This document shows positions 42,091 to 50,685 of a stretch of 64,000 nt of DNA, one piece after another (the first letter of the stretch is position 1; each line of letters begins with the position of its first letter). This stretch comes from Streptomyces cyaneus (GTDB lineage Bacteria > Actinomycetota > Actinomycetes > Streptomycetales > Streptomycetaceae). The notes under the pieces are model-generated. The model saw only the letters and a program-made list of their open reading frames with translations, ran no database searches and had not been told where the DNA came from. Made by a program: the position numbers and the translations under genes. Location: the NCBI RefSeq assembly GCF_004028635.1, contig NZ_RQJW01000015.1:124001-188000 (forward strand). The letters run 5' to 3'.

Positions 42091-43020
42091 TCAGCCGCTC
42101 TTCCCCGATCGCCTGGTCGAGTCGCGGCTCAGGATGCCGAAGGCCCACCGCTCGTTGAAGCCCGCCACGAAGCCGATGGCGCACCAGAAGCCCCAGAACT
42201 CGGTGCCCTTGGCGGCCGATCCCGGGCTCCCCGCGGCCGGGCAGATGTCGGCCGCGGTGGCGGGCGATTCGAAGACCGGCACGATGCCGCCGCTGAGCAG
42301 GAAGTAGACGGCGAGGGCGAGGATCCAGCCGACAAACACGCGGTAGACGCCCTCGTGGCGCATGCTGCGGGCCATCTGGCCGGGGACGACGATGTCCGCA
42401 CTCCCGTCGGTCAGTCGGCGCGCCAGCTGGTCCACGCTGCCCCGCAGCCGCACCAGCACACTGAGCACGGCCCCGAACGCCCCGACGCCGCCGCACACGA
42501 ACGCGCCGAGCAGGCTCCAGCGGTTGGTGCAGTTCAGCGTCACGCCGAGGGCGCCGAGCAGGTCGACGCCCCAGAGCAGCGGTCCGGCGAGCAGGGCGAG
42601 GCTCGCGACCGAGCCGACGGCCAGGCCGATGTTGAGGCCCCGGCTGACGGCGGTCGCACTGTCCTGCGCCAGCCGGCCCCTCAAGTCGGCGATCTCCTGG
42701 TCGAGATACTGGGTCAGGTGCTCGTTGGGCTTGGCGTCGGCGAGCCGCGGGTCGCTCAGCGCGTTGTGGAGCACCCGCACCACGGTGACCCGCGCCGAGA
42801 CGCGCGTCCTGCGCTCGAAGGCGCGCTGCGAGGCGCCGTAGAGAAGCTGCAGTTGCAGTTGCTGATCGGGATACAGATCGCCGAACTGCACATAGGTACC
42901 GTCGAATCCGGCCGGCACGACCTCCCTGAGCCCTTCGGGCCGCAACTCGGTGTCGGCCCCCTGGACCGACTCCCGCAGTCCCCGCCACCACGGGTGGCGG
43001 CGTCGCTCGTTGTCCGTCAT
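42091..43020 (-). CDS. Hypothetical membrane protein (309 aa)
   Basis: A cytoplasmic N-terminal part (~140 residues; GTYVQFGDLYPDQQLQLQLL, a helical segment with LTQYLDQEIADLRGRL) is followed by a hydrophobic hairpin (VGSVASLALLAGPLLWGV, LGAFVCGGVGAFGAVLSVLV), a Ser/Arg loop and two more helices (VGWILALAVYFLLSGG, GFWCAIGFVAGFNERWAF). No known family recognised. The start region is duplicated upstream (see 43034-43060). Confidence 0.75.
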   Translation of the reverse strand: MTDNERRRHPWWRGLRESVQGADTELRPEGLREVVPAGFDGTYVQFGDLYPDQQLQLQLLYGASQRAFERRTRVSARVTVVRVLHNALSDPRLADAKPNEHLTQYLDQEIADLRGRLAQDSATAVSRGLNIGLAVGSVASLALLAGPLLWGVDLLGALGVTLNCTNRWSLLGAFVCGGVGAFGAVLSVLVRLRGSVDQLARRLTDGSADIVVPGQMARSMRHEGVYRVFVGWILALAVYFLLSGGIVPVFESPATAADICPAAGSPGSAAKGTEFWGFWCAIGFVAGFNERWAFGILSRDSTRRSGKSG

Positions 43021-43033
43021 GACAGTCCCCCGC

Positions 43034-43060
43034 TCATGACAGTCCCCCGTTGTCCGTCAT
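43034..43060 (-). other. Duplicated start region: 8-residue upstream mini-ORF
   Basis: ATG 43060 encodes MTDNGGLS then stops. Its first four codons (ATGACGGACAAC) are the same as those of the real gene at 43020, and GGGGGACTGTCATGA occurs twice, each time ending in a start-like ATG. The sequence looks like a tandem duplication of the ribosome binding site plus start codons. It could act as a leader peptide, or simply be a scar. Confidence 0.5.
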
Positions 43061-43317
43061 GAGAAAGCTGTACCGGTGCCGGATCCCGGCCGGAAGCCTC
43101 CGCACGGCACCAGTCCGGTCACCGACGTCACGGAGCCATGACTTCCGCCCGACCTCCACCGGGCCTCTGTCGCGACGCGCACGCCATGAACGCGGCTGAC
43201 CCCACGTCCGGGGTGTCGCTGAGTACACCCGGCAATACGGGTTCTGCGCCCAATGTGGTCGCGCCGCCCGCTCCGTAGCTTCTTCGGCAGGGCACAGGGA
43301 GTGCCGGACGGAGAGTG

Positions 43318-44109
43318 ATGACGATGTTTCGCGCAGGCTCGCGACGCACGCACGACAAGGGACCCGCCGCCGAAGCGCTCCGGCTGGTCAAGGTCACCAA
43401 GACCTACGGTGCGCACGACAGTGCCGTGACGGCTCTGGACGGGGTCACCCTCGGTCTGGGGCGGGGCACCTTCACCGCGGTGATGGGGCCGTCGGGGTCC
43501 GGCAAGACCACGCTGCTGCACTGCGCGGCGGGGCTCGACCGGCCGGACAGCGGGATCGTGCGGGTGGACGGCACCGAGCTGACCGGGGGCGGCGAGGCGG
43601 AGCTGACGAAGTTCCGGCGCGGCCGGATCGGGTTCGTCTTCCAGCAGTACAACCTGCTTCAGACGCTGACCGTGGCGCAGAACACGGTGTTGCCGCTCAA
43701 GCTCGCCGGGCAGCGCGTGGACCGCAGGCGGGCCAAGGAGGTGCTGACGTCCGTCGGCCTCGGCGACCGGCTCGGGCACCGCCCCGGCCAGCTGTCCGGC
43801 GGTCAGCGGCAGCGCGTGGCGATCGCCCGTGCCCTGGTGACCGAGCCTCGGGTGATCTTCGCGGACGAGCCGACCGGCGCCCTGGACACGCGCAGCGCGC
43901 GCGACGTGCTGCGGCTGCTGCAGCAGGCGGTGCGGCTACACGGCCGGACCGTGGTGATGGTGACCCATGACCCAGTCGCCGCCTCTTACGCCGACTCGGT
44001 GCTGTTCCTTGCGGACGGCCAGCTGGCGGGCCGGTTGGACGCCCCGACGGCGGACGCGGTGGCCGAACGCCTCGCGCACCTCGGCGACCACGTGGCGACG
44101 GGGGTGTGA
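43318..44109 (+). CDS. ABC transporter ATP-binding protein (MacB/LolD type)
   Basis: 263 residues. Walker A GPSGSGKT, Q-loop FVFQQYNLLQ, signature LSGGQRQRVA, Walker B VIFADEPTGALDT and the H-loop VMVTHDP are all intact; QYNLLQTLTVAQN is typical of MacB/FtsE-like ATPases. It pairs with the FtsX-type permease 3 bp downstream. Such pairs drive export or mechanotransmission, often against peptide antibiotics. The ATG at 43324 is also possible and has a better-spaced GGAG. Confidence 0.9.
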   Translation: MTMFRAGSRRTHDKGPAAEALRLVKVTKTYGAHDSAVTALDGVTLGLGRGTFTAVMGPSGSGKTTLLHCAAGLDRPDSGIVRVDGTELTGGGEAELTKFRRGRIGFVFQQYNLLQTLTVAQNTVLPLKLAGQRVDRRRAKEVLTSVGLGDRLGHRPGQLSGGQRQRVAIARALVTEPRVIFADEPTGALDTRSARDVLRLLQQAVRLHGRTVVMVTHDPVAASYADSVLFLADGQLAGRLDAPTADAVAERLAHLGDHVATGV

Positions 44110-44112
44110 GCG

Positions 44113-45423
44113 ATGTTCCTGCTGGCCATGCGGTCGATACGGCACCGCCCCGGACGGTTCCTCGCGACGTTGCTGTCCTCGTTCCTGGGCGCGGCGATCA
44201 TCATGACGTTCAACTCGATGCACGACACGGCGGCGCGGGACGGCGTCGACCCGACCAGCGCGGAGACCCTGTCCACCGCGGCGGGCGTCGTCGGCGGCTA
44301 CGGCACCCTGCTGGTGTTCTTCGCCGTCGCCTCCACCCTGACGGTCAACGTCCGTCAGCGCGCCGCCGAGTTGGAGCTGTTGCGCTGCTCGGGGGCGACT
44401 CCGGCGCAGCTCAAGCGAATGGTGGTCGGCGAGGCGGTGGTCGTGGCCCTGGTGGGCGCCGCGCTGGCGATAGGCCCGGCGATGCTGGGCGGGCAGGCGC
44501 TGCTGGAGGTGTTCCAGGACAGCGGTCAGGTCGCCGAGTCCGTCGACCACTCCTTCGGCCCGATCGCCCTGATGACGGGCATCGACATCACGCTGCTCGC
44601 GTCGGCGGGCGCCGCCTTTCTCGCCGTACGGCGGGCGACGCGCGGGCACGAACGGCGGGGCGGGGCACGGAAGTTCCTCGCGTACGCGGCGCTGCTCAGC
44701 GGTGCGGCATCGGTCTCCGCCACCTTCGTGTTCTCGGCGACGGACGCGGCCCTGATGGCGCCGCCGGCCTATGGGGCGATCCTGCTGTCGGTGGGGTTCG
44801 CGCTGATGGCACCTCGGCTGCTGGAGGGCGTGCTGGACCGGCTGCCGCTGAGCGGGGCGAGCGGCTGGCTGGCCGTACGGAATCTGCGGGAGCGGGCCGG
44901 TCAGCTGGCCGGGATCCTGATGTCGCTGATCCTGTTCACTGCGGTGGCCACGGCCACGCTCACCATGCAGGCGGTGGAGAGCGACGCGGTTGAGGCCTCG
45001 GGCCTGACGAAGTCGATCGACGCCAAGAACCTCGAGACGCTCAACTTCACGGTCGTCGGCATCATCGTGGTGTTCGTCTGTGTGATGCTGGTCAACTCGC
45101 TGTACGCCGCGACGAGTTACCGCGCCCGGGAGTTCGGGCAGCAGCGCCTGGCGGGGGCGACCCCGGGACAGGTGCTCGGGACGGTCGGCGCCGAGACGTT
45201 GATCCTGACCGTCACCGGAGTCCTCTTCGGCATGGTGGCCGCGCTGGCCGGGATCGTCCCGTTCACCTTGGTCCGCACCGACGGGGTGCTGCCGGGCGAG
45301 GCCTACGGCATCGGGGCCGCGGTGGCCGCGATCGCGGCGGCGGTGACGCTGGGGACGAGCCTGGTCACGGCCCGTCGGATGCTGCGCACTCCGGCGGTCG
45401 GGGCGGTGGCCGTGGCGTCATGA
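44113..45423 (+). CDS. FtsX-like ABC transporter permease
   Basis: 436 residues with two FtsX modules: the first (SSFLGAAIIMTFNSM, YGTLLVFFAVASTLTVNVRQ, RAAELELLRCSGATPAQLKR) and the second (LETLNFTVVGIIVVFVCVML, SYRAREFGQQRLAGATPGQV), each with the conserved R-(E)-L-x-x-LR/LAGAT cytoplasmic loop. There is no large extracellular domain, unlike MacB. It works with the upstream ATPase. A UUCG-loop hairpin terminates the operon. Confidence 0.87.
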   Translation: MFLLAMRSIRHRPGRFLATLLSSFLGAAIIMTFNSMHDTAARDGVDPTSAETLSTAAGVVGGYGTLLVFFAVASTLTVNVRQRAAELELLRCSGATPAQLKRMVVGEAVVVALVGAALAIGPAMLGGQALLEVFQDSGQVAESVDHSFGPIALMTGIDITLLASAGAAFLAVRRATRGHERRGGARKFLAYAALLSGAASVSATFVFSATDAALMAPPAYGAILLSVGFALMAPRLLEGVLDRLPLSGASGWLAVRNLRERAGQLAGILMSLILFTAVATATLTMQAVESDAVEASGLTKSIDAKNLETLNFTVVGIIVVFVCVMLVNSLYAATSYRAREFGQQRLAGATPGQVLGTVGAETLILTVTGVLFGMVAALAGIVPFTLVRTDGVLPGEAYGIGAAVAAIAAAVTLGTSLVTARRMLRTPAVGAVAVAS

Positions 45424-45458
45424 GAACGGTGACGTCACGAGAAGGACCTCTGCGACGA

Positions 45459-45484
45459 GGGGCGGCTGCTTCGGCGGCCGCCCT
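45459..45484 (+). terminator. Terminator hairpin with UUCG tetraloop
   Basis: GGGCGGCTGC (45460-45469), loop TTCG, GCGGCCGCCC (45474-45483): a 10-bp stem with one G-U pair and a C(UUCG)G tetraloop, 37 bp after the permease stop. It also faces the end of the convergent TetR pseudogene. Confidence 0.7.
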
Positions 45485-45506
45485 CCCTTCACTTCACGCC
45501 GGCCGC

Positions 45507-45871
45507 TCACTGCACGCCGGCCGCGTCCAGCAGCGCGATCACGGTCGCGGTGGCCAGCCCGTCCAGCGTCTCGACCTTCGCGCCCGCCCGGGCGCTGCCC
45601 CGTCGAAGACCAGCATCAGCTGGCGGGCGAGCAGTTCGGGATCCCGCGCCCCGCCCTGCTCGGCCTGCGCATGGAAGAAGCCCTCAAGCCGCTCCTTCGC
45701 CGCCCGCGCGACCACACTCGCCGGATACTCGGGGTCCTTCAGCTCGACCAGCGCGGCGAGACAGGGGCAGCCCTGGTAGGCGGGCTCGGCGGAGACGCCG
45801 TCGCGGTAGAACGGCTCGGCCGCCGCGTCGAGGAGCCGATCCCTGGTGGACGCCTTGTCTGCAGTGGCCAT
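45507..45871 (-). pseudogene. TetR-family regulator with internal deletion and C-terminal frameshift
   Basis: From ATG 45871 the start is normal (STRDRLLDAAAEPFYRDGVS), but after codon 29 (about 45785) it jumps straight to PAYQGCPCLAALVELKD, a block of the C-terminal domain. The DNA-reading helix and about 60-90 residues are gone. Near 45590 the frame also breaks: the zero frame ends RARRSRRWTGWPPRP, while another frame carries the expected AKVETLDGLATATVIALLDA and stops at 45507. The product cannot bind DNA. A palindrome matching those near 49.0 kb lies just upstream. Confidence 0.8.
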
Positions 45872-45904
45872 ACGGGCGAGATTACCTCGGCACCGGACGC
45901 GAGG

Positions 45905-45918
45905 AAACCGATCGGTAT
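45905..45918. promoter_or_regulatory. TetR-type operator, copy 1 (at the broken TetR gene)
   Basis: AAACCGATCGGTAT differs at one base from the perfect palindrome AAACCGATCGGTTT found twice near 49.0 kb. It lies 34 bp upstream of the broken TetR start, in the divergent gap to the MoxR gene, the expected place for an autoregulatory site. Confidence 0.6.
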
Positions 45919-46012
45919 ACCACCTTCCGATGCACGGAACCCCCGTGGCATCATCGGGTGAACAAGCGCTTAGATACGTATCCCGACTGTCGCCGCCGAG
46001 CTGGAGGCCCCG

Positions 46013-46879
46013 TTGTTCACATCCGTCGACGACGTCTCCGCACGTCTGGCCGAGACCGGTTATCTCGCCTCGCCCGCGGTCGCCACGACCGTCTTCCTCG
46101 CCGACCGCCTCGGCAAGCCGCTCCTGGTGGAGGGCCCCGCCGGGGTCGGCAAGACGGAGCTGGCCAAGGCCGTCGCCGAGGTCGCCGGGGCTCGGCTGGT
46201 ACGTCTGCAGTGCTATGAGGGGGTCGACGAGTCCCGGGCGCTGTACGAGTGGAACCACGCCAAGCAGCTGCTGCGCATCAGCGCGGGCCGCGACGAGACG
46301 TGGGACGAGGCCCGCACGGACATCTTCAGCGAGGAGTTCCTGCTCACGCGCCCGCTGCTGACGGCCATCCGGGGCGACGACCCCAAGGTGCTGCTGATCG
46401 ACGAGACCGACAAGGCGGACGTCGAGGTGGAGGGCCTGCTGCTGGAGGTGCTCAGCGACTTCCAGGTGACCGTCCCCGAGCTGGGCACCATCACCGCGAC
46501 GCGCCGCCCGTTCGTCGTCCTCACCTCCAACGCGAGCCGTGAGCTGTCCGAGGCGCTGCGCCGCCGCTGTCTCTTCCTGCACATCGGCTTCCCCGAAGAG
46601 GAGTTGGAGCGCCGGATCGTACGGCTGAAGGTGCCGGGGCTCGACGAGGCGCTGGCCCGGTCGGTCGTCCGGGTCGTGGGCGCGCTGCGGGCGATGGATC
46701 TGCGCAAGGTGCCGTCGGTCGCCGAGACCATCGACTGGGCGCGCACGCTGCTCGCGCTCGGCGCCGACACGCTGGACGAGACGGTCGTGCAGGCCACCCT
46801 CGGCGTCCTCCTCAAGCACCAGGACGACGTGCTCAAGGCGTCCGCCAAGCTGGACCTGGACACCCTGGACGCCCTGTGA
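46013..46879 (+). CDS. MoxR-family AAA+ ATPase
   Basis: 288 residues from a TTG at 46013 with CTGGAGG six bases upstream. Walker A GPAGVGKTE (41-49), MoxR-specific LQCYEGVDESRALYEWN, Walker B VLLIDETDKAD, sensor VLTSNASRELSEALRRRC with the arginine finger region. MoxR ATPases work with VWA proteins as chaperones that insert cofactors or assemble complexes (CoxD/CoxE in CO dehydrogenase). The stop overlaps the next start (GTGA). No client enzyme gene is adjacent. Confidence 0.9.
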   Translation: MFTSVDDVSARLAETGYLASPAVATTVFLADRLGKPLLVEGPAGVGKTELAKAVAEVAGARLVRLQCYEGVDESRALYEWNHAKQLLRISAGRDETWDEARTDIFSEEFLLTRPLLTAIRGDDPKVLLIDETDKADVEVEGLLLEVLSDFQVTVPELGTITATRRPFVVLTSNASRELSEALRRRCLFLHIGFPEEELERRIVRLKVPGLDEALARSVVRVVGALRAMDLRKVPSVAETIDWARTLLALGADTLDETVVQATLGVLLKHQDDVLKASAKLDLDTLDAL

Positions 46880-48234
46880 CCACGCCCGCCGGTGTCGCGG
46901 AGCGGCTGACGTCCCTCGTCGGGGCGCTGCGCGCGCACGGCGTGCGGATCGGTACCGGCGAGACGGTGGACGCGGCGCAGGCGGTGGAGGCACTCGGCCT
47001 CGCGGACCGGGAGCTGCTGCGCGAGGGGCTGGCGGCGACGCTGTTGCACGGCACCGGCCAGCGGCAGGTGTTCGACCCGGTCTTCGACCTGTACTTCCCG
47101 CGCGGTGTCGGCGGGCCGGAGCAGAAGGCCGCGGGACGGGACGACCTGCGCGAACGGCTGGCGGCCGCGCTCACCGCCAACGACCAGGTGATGATGGGCC
47201 GGTTGGCCGTCGAGGCGGTCGACGGTTTCGGTGGCTACGGTTCCTCGCCGGAGTCGGACGGCTGGTCGTCGTACCAGGCACTCGAACGACTGCGTCCACA
47301 GACGCTGCTCGCCCGTGTCCGTGACAACGTCCGGGCGCAGGGCGGCAGTTCGGGGTTCGCCGACCGGCTGCTGGAGGACGAGATCCGCCGGCGCATCGAG
47401 GCGTTCCGGGCGCTGGTGTCGGCGGAGGCGCGACGCCGGGTCGCCGAGCGGCGCGGCCGCGACGAGATCGCCCGGCGGGCGGTGACCCCGACCGCCGACC
47501 GGGTCGACTTCCTGTTCGCGGGGAAGGCGCAACTCGCCGAGCTGCGCAGGGCTGTTCAACCGCTCGCCCGCAAGCTCGCGACCCGGCTCGCGGCACGTCG
47601 CCGCCGCGCCTCCCGGGGCTCGATCGATCTACGGCGGACCCTGCGCGGGTCGCTGTCGACGGGCGGGGTGCCCATGAAGCCGGTGCTGCGCCGACGGCGT
47701 CCAGTCCGCCCCGAACTGGTGCTGCTGTGCGATGTGTCGGGCTCGGTGTCCGGCTTCTCGGACTTCACGATGCTGCTGGTGCAGGCCCTGCACGACCAGT
47801 TCAGCAAGGTGCGCGTGTTCGCCTTCGTCAACCGGATCGACGAGGTGACCGGGCTGCTCGAACGCGGCACCGCCGACCCGGAGGGGCTCAGTGCCCGCAT
47901 CGAGACGGAGGCCACGCTCACGGGCTACCACGGCAGCAGCGACTACGGCATGGCGCTGGGCGAGTTCGCCGAGCGGTACGGCGACGCGGTCGGCCCGCGC
48001 ACGACCGTGTTCGTCCTCGGCGACGCCCGCACCAACATGAGCGACCCGAACCTGTCGGCCGTACGGCAGATCGCCGGACAGGCGCGCCGCGTCTACTGGT
48101 TGAACCCCGAGCAGCGCGACCGCTGGGGCACGGGCGACTCCGCCGCGCCCGCCTACGCCGAGCTGGTCGAGATGCACGAGTGCCGCACCGCCCGGCAGCT
48201 CAGCGCGCTGGTGGCGCGCCTGCTGCCGGTGTGA
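46876..48234 (+). CDS. VWA-domain (CoxE-like) protein, partner of the MoxR ATPase
   Basis: 452 residues from GTG 46876. A helical N-terminal half (VSERL-type region, FDPVFDLYFPRGVGG) precedes a C-terminal CoxE-like VWA domain with the MIDAS motif LLCDVSGSVSG (Asp near 285) and the later GSSDYGMAL and VLGDARTN motifs. Together with the upstream ATPase it forms a MoxR/VWA pair that likely remodels or metallates a client protein; the client is unknown. Confidence 0.88.
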   Translation: MTTPAGVAERLTSLVGALRAHGVRIGTGETVDAAQAVEALGLADRELLREGLAATLLHGTGQRQVFDPVFDLYFPRGVGGPEQKAAGRDDLRERLAAALTANDQVMMGRLAVEAVDGFGGYGSSPESDGWSSYQALERLRPQTLLARVRDNVRAQGGSSGFADRLLEDEIRRRIEAFRALVSAEARRRVAERRGRDEIARRAVTPTADRVDFLFAGKAQLAELRRAVQPLARKLATRLAARRRRASRGSIDLRRTLRGSLSTGGVPMKPVLRRRRPVRPELVLLCDVSGSVSGFSDFTMLLVQALHDQFSKVRVFAFVNRIDEVTGLLERGTADPEGLSARIETEATLTGYHGSSDYGMALGEFAERYGDAVGPRTTVFVLGDARTNMSDPNLSAVRQIAGQARRVYWLNPEQRDRWGTGDSAAPAYAELVEMHECRTARQLSALVARLLPV

Positions 48235-48256
48235 TCAGGCGCCGATCAGGAGCTGA

Positions 48257-48961
48257 TCAGACGGCGGCGAGCTGCGGGTACAGGGTGACCGGATCGGCCG
48301 CCAGCCCCGCCTTGACCTGCCGCGAGATGTCATCGGCCAGCACCTCGAAGGCGCCCGAGGCGATCCCGTCGAGGGCTTGTGCCGCCACGCTCTCGGCCGT
48401 GGACTTGGGCGCGTCGATGCCGGCGGTCAGGTCGGTGTCGACGTACCCGACGTGCAGGCCGGTGACGTCGATGCCGCGCGGCTTCAGGTCGAGGCGCAGC
48501 GAGTTGGTCTGTGACCAGAAGGCGGCCTTGGACGCGCTGTAGGAGCCGGCGAGGCCGATCCACGACAGCACGGAGTGGACATTGAGGATGTGGCCGCCGC
48601 CGTTGCGCTCGATCACGGGGACGAAGGCCCTGGTGACCAGGAGCGGTCCGTAGAAGTTGGTCTCGAATTCGCGCCGCACGTCCGCGACGGGCGAGTTCAG
48701 GAAGTTCGCGTTCACCGAGGCTCCCGCGTTGTTGATCAGCAGGGTGACGTCCTGCGCCCGCTCGGCGGCCGCGGCGACGGACGCGGGGTCGGTCACCTCG
48801 AGCGCGAGCGGCACGGCGTCGGGGTGCGTGACGGTGCGCGGGTCGCGGGCGGTGGCGTACACCTTCTTCGCGCCCCGCTCGTACAGTGCGGCGACCAGGG
48901 CACGGCCGATGCCGCGGCTGCCGCCGGTGACCAGGGCGACGGAGCCTTCGATGGTGGTCAT
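48257..48961 (-). CDS. Short-chain dehydrogenase (SDR)
   Basis: 234 residues from ATG 48961 after GGGAGA. TGGSRGIGRAL (nucleotide binding), INNAGAS, LSWIGLAGSYSASKAAF (catalytic Ser, Tyr and Lys) are intact, and HVGYVDTDL is the PG-like loop. Classical SDR; substrate unknown. It is divergent from a quinone-reductase-like gene and two 14-bp palindromes lie between the two starts, suggesting shared control by a TetR repressor. Confidence 0.88.
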   Translation of the reverse strand: MTTIEGSVALVTGGSRGIGRALVAALYERGAKKVYATARDPRTVTHPDAVPLALEVTDPASVAAAAERAQDVTLLINNAGASVNANFLNSPVADVRREFETNFYGPLLVTRAFVPVIERNGGGHILNVHSVLSWIGLAGSYSASKAAFWSQTNSLRLDLKPRGIDVTGLHVGYVDTDLTAGIDAPKSTAESVAAQALDGIASGAFEVLADDISRQVKAGLAADPVTLYPQLAAV

Positions 48962-49015
48962 GGGTTTCTCCCGGGTGTTTCGACACAGGCACAGGTATTT
49001 CGACACAGACACGAG

Positions 49016-49029
49016 AAACCGATCGGTTT
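49016..49029. promoter_or_regulatory. TetR-type operator, copy 2
   Basis: AAACCGATCGGTTT, a perfect 14-bp palindrome (16 bp with flanking G/C), 54 bp upstream of the SDR start. Confidence 0.7.
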
Positions 49030-49050
49030 CCGCATCACCGAAGCCAGGAT

Positions 49051-49064
49051 AAACCGATCGGTTT
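49051..49064. promoter_or_regulatory. TetR-type operator, copy 3
   Basis: A second exact AAACCGATCGGTTT, 35 bp from copy 2 and 104 bp before the quinone-reductase-like gene. Repeated exact palindromes in a divergent gap are strong evidence of a dedicated repressor. Confidence 0.7.
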
Positions 49065-49168
49065 TCTCCGGGCAAGGCCGGGGGCGGCTCCGGAGAAAAT
49101 CAGGGTTCATCCCCGATATCCGGTTCCGTGGGCGTTCCGTACGCTCGCCACAAACAGAGGGGGACCCC

Positions 49169-50143
49169 ATGAAGGCAGTGGTTCAGGACCGGTACGGCTC
49201 GGCGGACACGCTGGAGTTCAAGGACTTCGACACTCCGGTGCCGACGGCCGACGAGGTGCTGGTGCGGGTGCACGCGGCCTCGGTCAACGCCTACGACTGG
49301 CACCTGATGCACGGCGACCCGAAGATCGCCCGACTGGTCTTCGGGATCACCAGGCCGAAGGCCAGGGTCCGGGGCCGGGACTTCGCCGGCCGGGTGGAAG
49401 CGGTGGACAGCGGGGTCATGGGGCTCAAGCCCGGCGACGAGGTGTTCGGCGAGGCCGATGGCGCGTTCGCGGAGTTCGTGTGCGCCAAGGACAGCATGGT
49501 GGGCCCGAAGCCGGCCAACCTGACCTTCGAGCAGGCGGCCGCGATACCCCTGGCGGGGAACACCGCCCTGATCGGACTGCGGGATGTGGGCCGGGTACAG
49601 CGGGGCCAGACGGTCCTGGTCAACGGCGCCTCGGGCGGTGTGGGCACGTTCGCCGTGCAGCTCGCCAAGGCTTACGGCGCGGAGGTGACCGCGGTGTGCA
49701 GCACGAGGAACGTGGACCTGGTCCGCTCACTCGGCGCGGATCACGTCATCGACTACACACGCGAGGACTTCACCCGGGGCGCCCGGCAGTACGACGTCGT
49801 GCTGGACCTGGTGGGCAACCACTCGCTGGCCGAGTTCCGGCGCGCGGTCACTCCCACCGGCACGCTCGTACTGTCCGGCGGCGGCGTGTACGAGGGCGGC
49901 AGCGCCGTCGGACCGATGGGGCTCTTCTTCAGGAGGCGGTTGGCGGCGCCCTTCGCCCGCCAGCGGCTGCTCGAACTCCCGGCCCACCAGAGCAGGGCGA
50001 ACCTCGCCGCGCTGTGCGAACTCGCCGAGTCCGGGAAGATCGCCCCGGTCGTCGAGCGGACGTATCCGCTGAGCGAGGCGGCCGAGGCGATCCGGTACGT
50101 GGAGGTGGAGCACGCGCGCGCGAAGGTCGTCGTCACCGTGTGA
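49169..50143 (+). CDS. Zinc-free MDR oxidoreductase (quinone reductase-like)
   Basis: 324 residues from ATG 49169, with an AGAGGGGGA site. Medium-chain dehydrogenase fold: MKAVVQDRYGSADTLEFKDF, VHAASVNAYDWHLMHGD, GRDFAGRVEAVDSG, NADPH motif NGASGGVGTFAVQLAK, LGADHVIDY. The structural zinc Cys and catalytic zinc ligands are absent, as in quinone oxidoreductases. It probably reduces quinones or enones. Divergent from the SDR and likely under the same repressor. Confidence 0.87.
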   Translation: MKAVVQDRYGSADTLEFKDFDTPVPTADEVLVRVHAASVNAYDWHLMHGDPKIARLVFGITRPKARVRGRDFAGRVEAVDSGVMGLKPGDEVFGEADGAFAEFVCAKDSMVGPKPANLTFEQAAAIPLAGNTALIGLRDVGRVQRGQTVLVNGASGGVGTFAVQLAKAYGAEVTAVCSTRNVDLVRSLGADHVIDYTREDFTRGARQYDVVLDLVGNHSLAEFRRAVTPTGTLVLSGGGVYEGGSAVGPMGLFFRRRLAAPFARQRLLELPAHQSRANLAALCELAESGKIAPVVERTYPLSEAAEAIRYVEVEHARAKVVVTV

Positions 50144-50182
50144 GGTGCCGGCGCGGGCCGCGCGGTGCCACGCGTGCCGCCG

Positions 50183-50545
50183 CTACTTCGACTTCGCGTA
50201 CTCCCTCGCCGTCTGTCCCTGGAAGTCGTAGACCACGACCTGCTCGTCGCCCACGACCCAGGCGTCGTGTCCGGGCGAGCAGACGAAGACATCGCCGGGG
50301 CCGACCTCTTGTTCGCCGCCGTCGTCCATCCGGATGTGCATACGCCCTTGGACCATGTAGCAGTTGTGGTGCATCTGACAGGTCTCGGTGCCCGCGATCG
50401 GGGCCACGGACTCGGTCCAGCGCCAGCCGGGCTCGAAGGTCGCCACGGCGAAATCGAGGTCCGTCATGTGGACGGCTTCGAGGTGGCCGCGGGGGAAATC
50501 ACGCCGCTCGTCCGGCTTTTCGAGGGGCTTCACTTCCAACACCAT
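50183..50545 (-). CDS. Cupin-domain protein (120 aa)
   Basis: A single cupin_2 domain: the first motif is around CQMHHNCYMVQGRMHIRMDD (His pair) and the second is VGPGDVFVCSPGHDAWVVGD. The conserved His residues suggest a metal site. Small stand-alone cupins may be isomerases, dioxygenases or sensors; the role is not known. Convergent with the quinone-reductase-like gene. Confidence 0.83.
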   Translation of the reverse strand: MVLEVKPLEKPDERRDFPRGHLEAVHMTDLDFAVATFEPGWRWTESVAPIAGTETCQMHHNCYMVQGRMHIRMDDGGEQEVGPGDVFVCSPGHDAWVVGDEQVVVYDFQGQTAREYAKSK

Positions 50546-50685
50546 GACGCACTCCCTTCCGGCCGCGGTTCACCGCGGCCTGGGCCGGTCTCCCCGGCGA
50601 CCCTGGACACCGCCGTCGGCGGCCGACCCCCTACCACTCCATCGTCCGCTCGTCGATCCGGGGCCGCCATTCGGGGAACGCCCGC

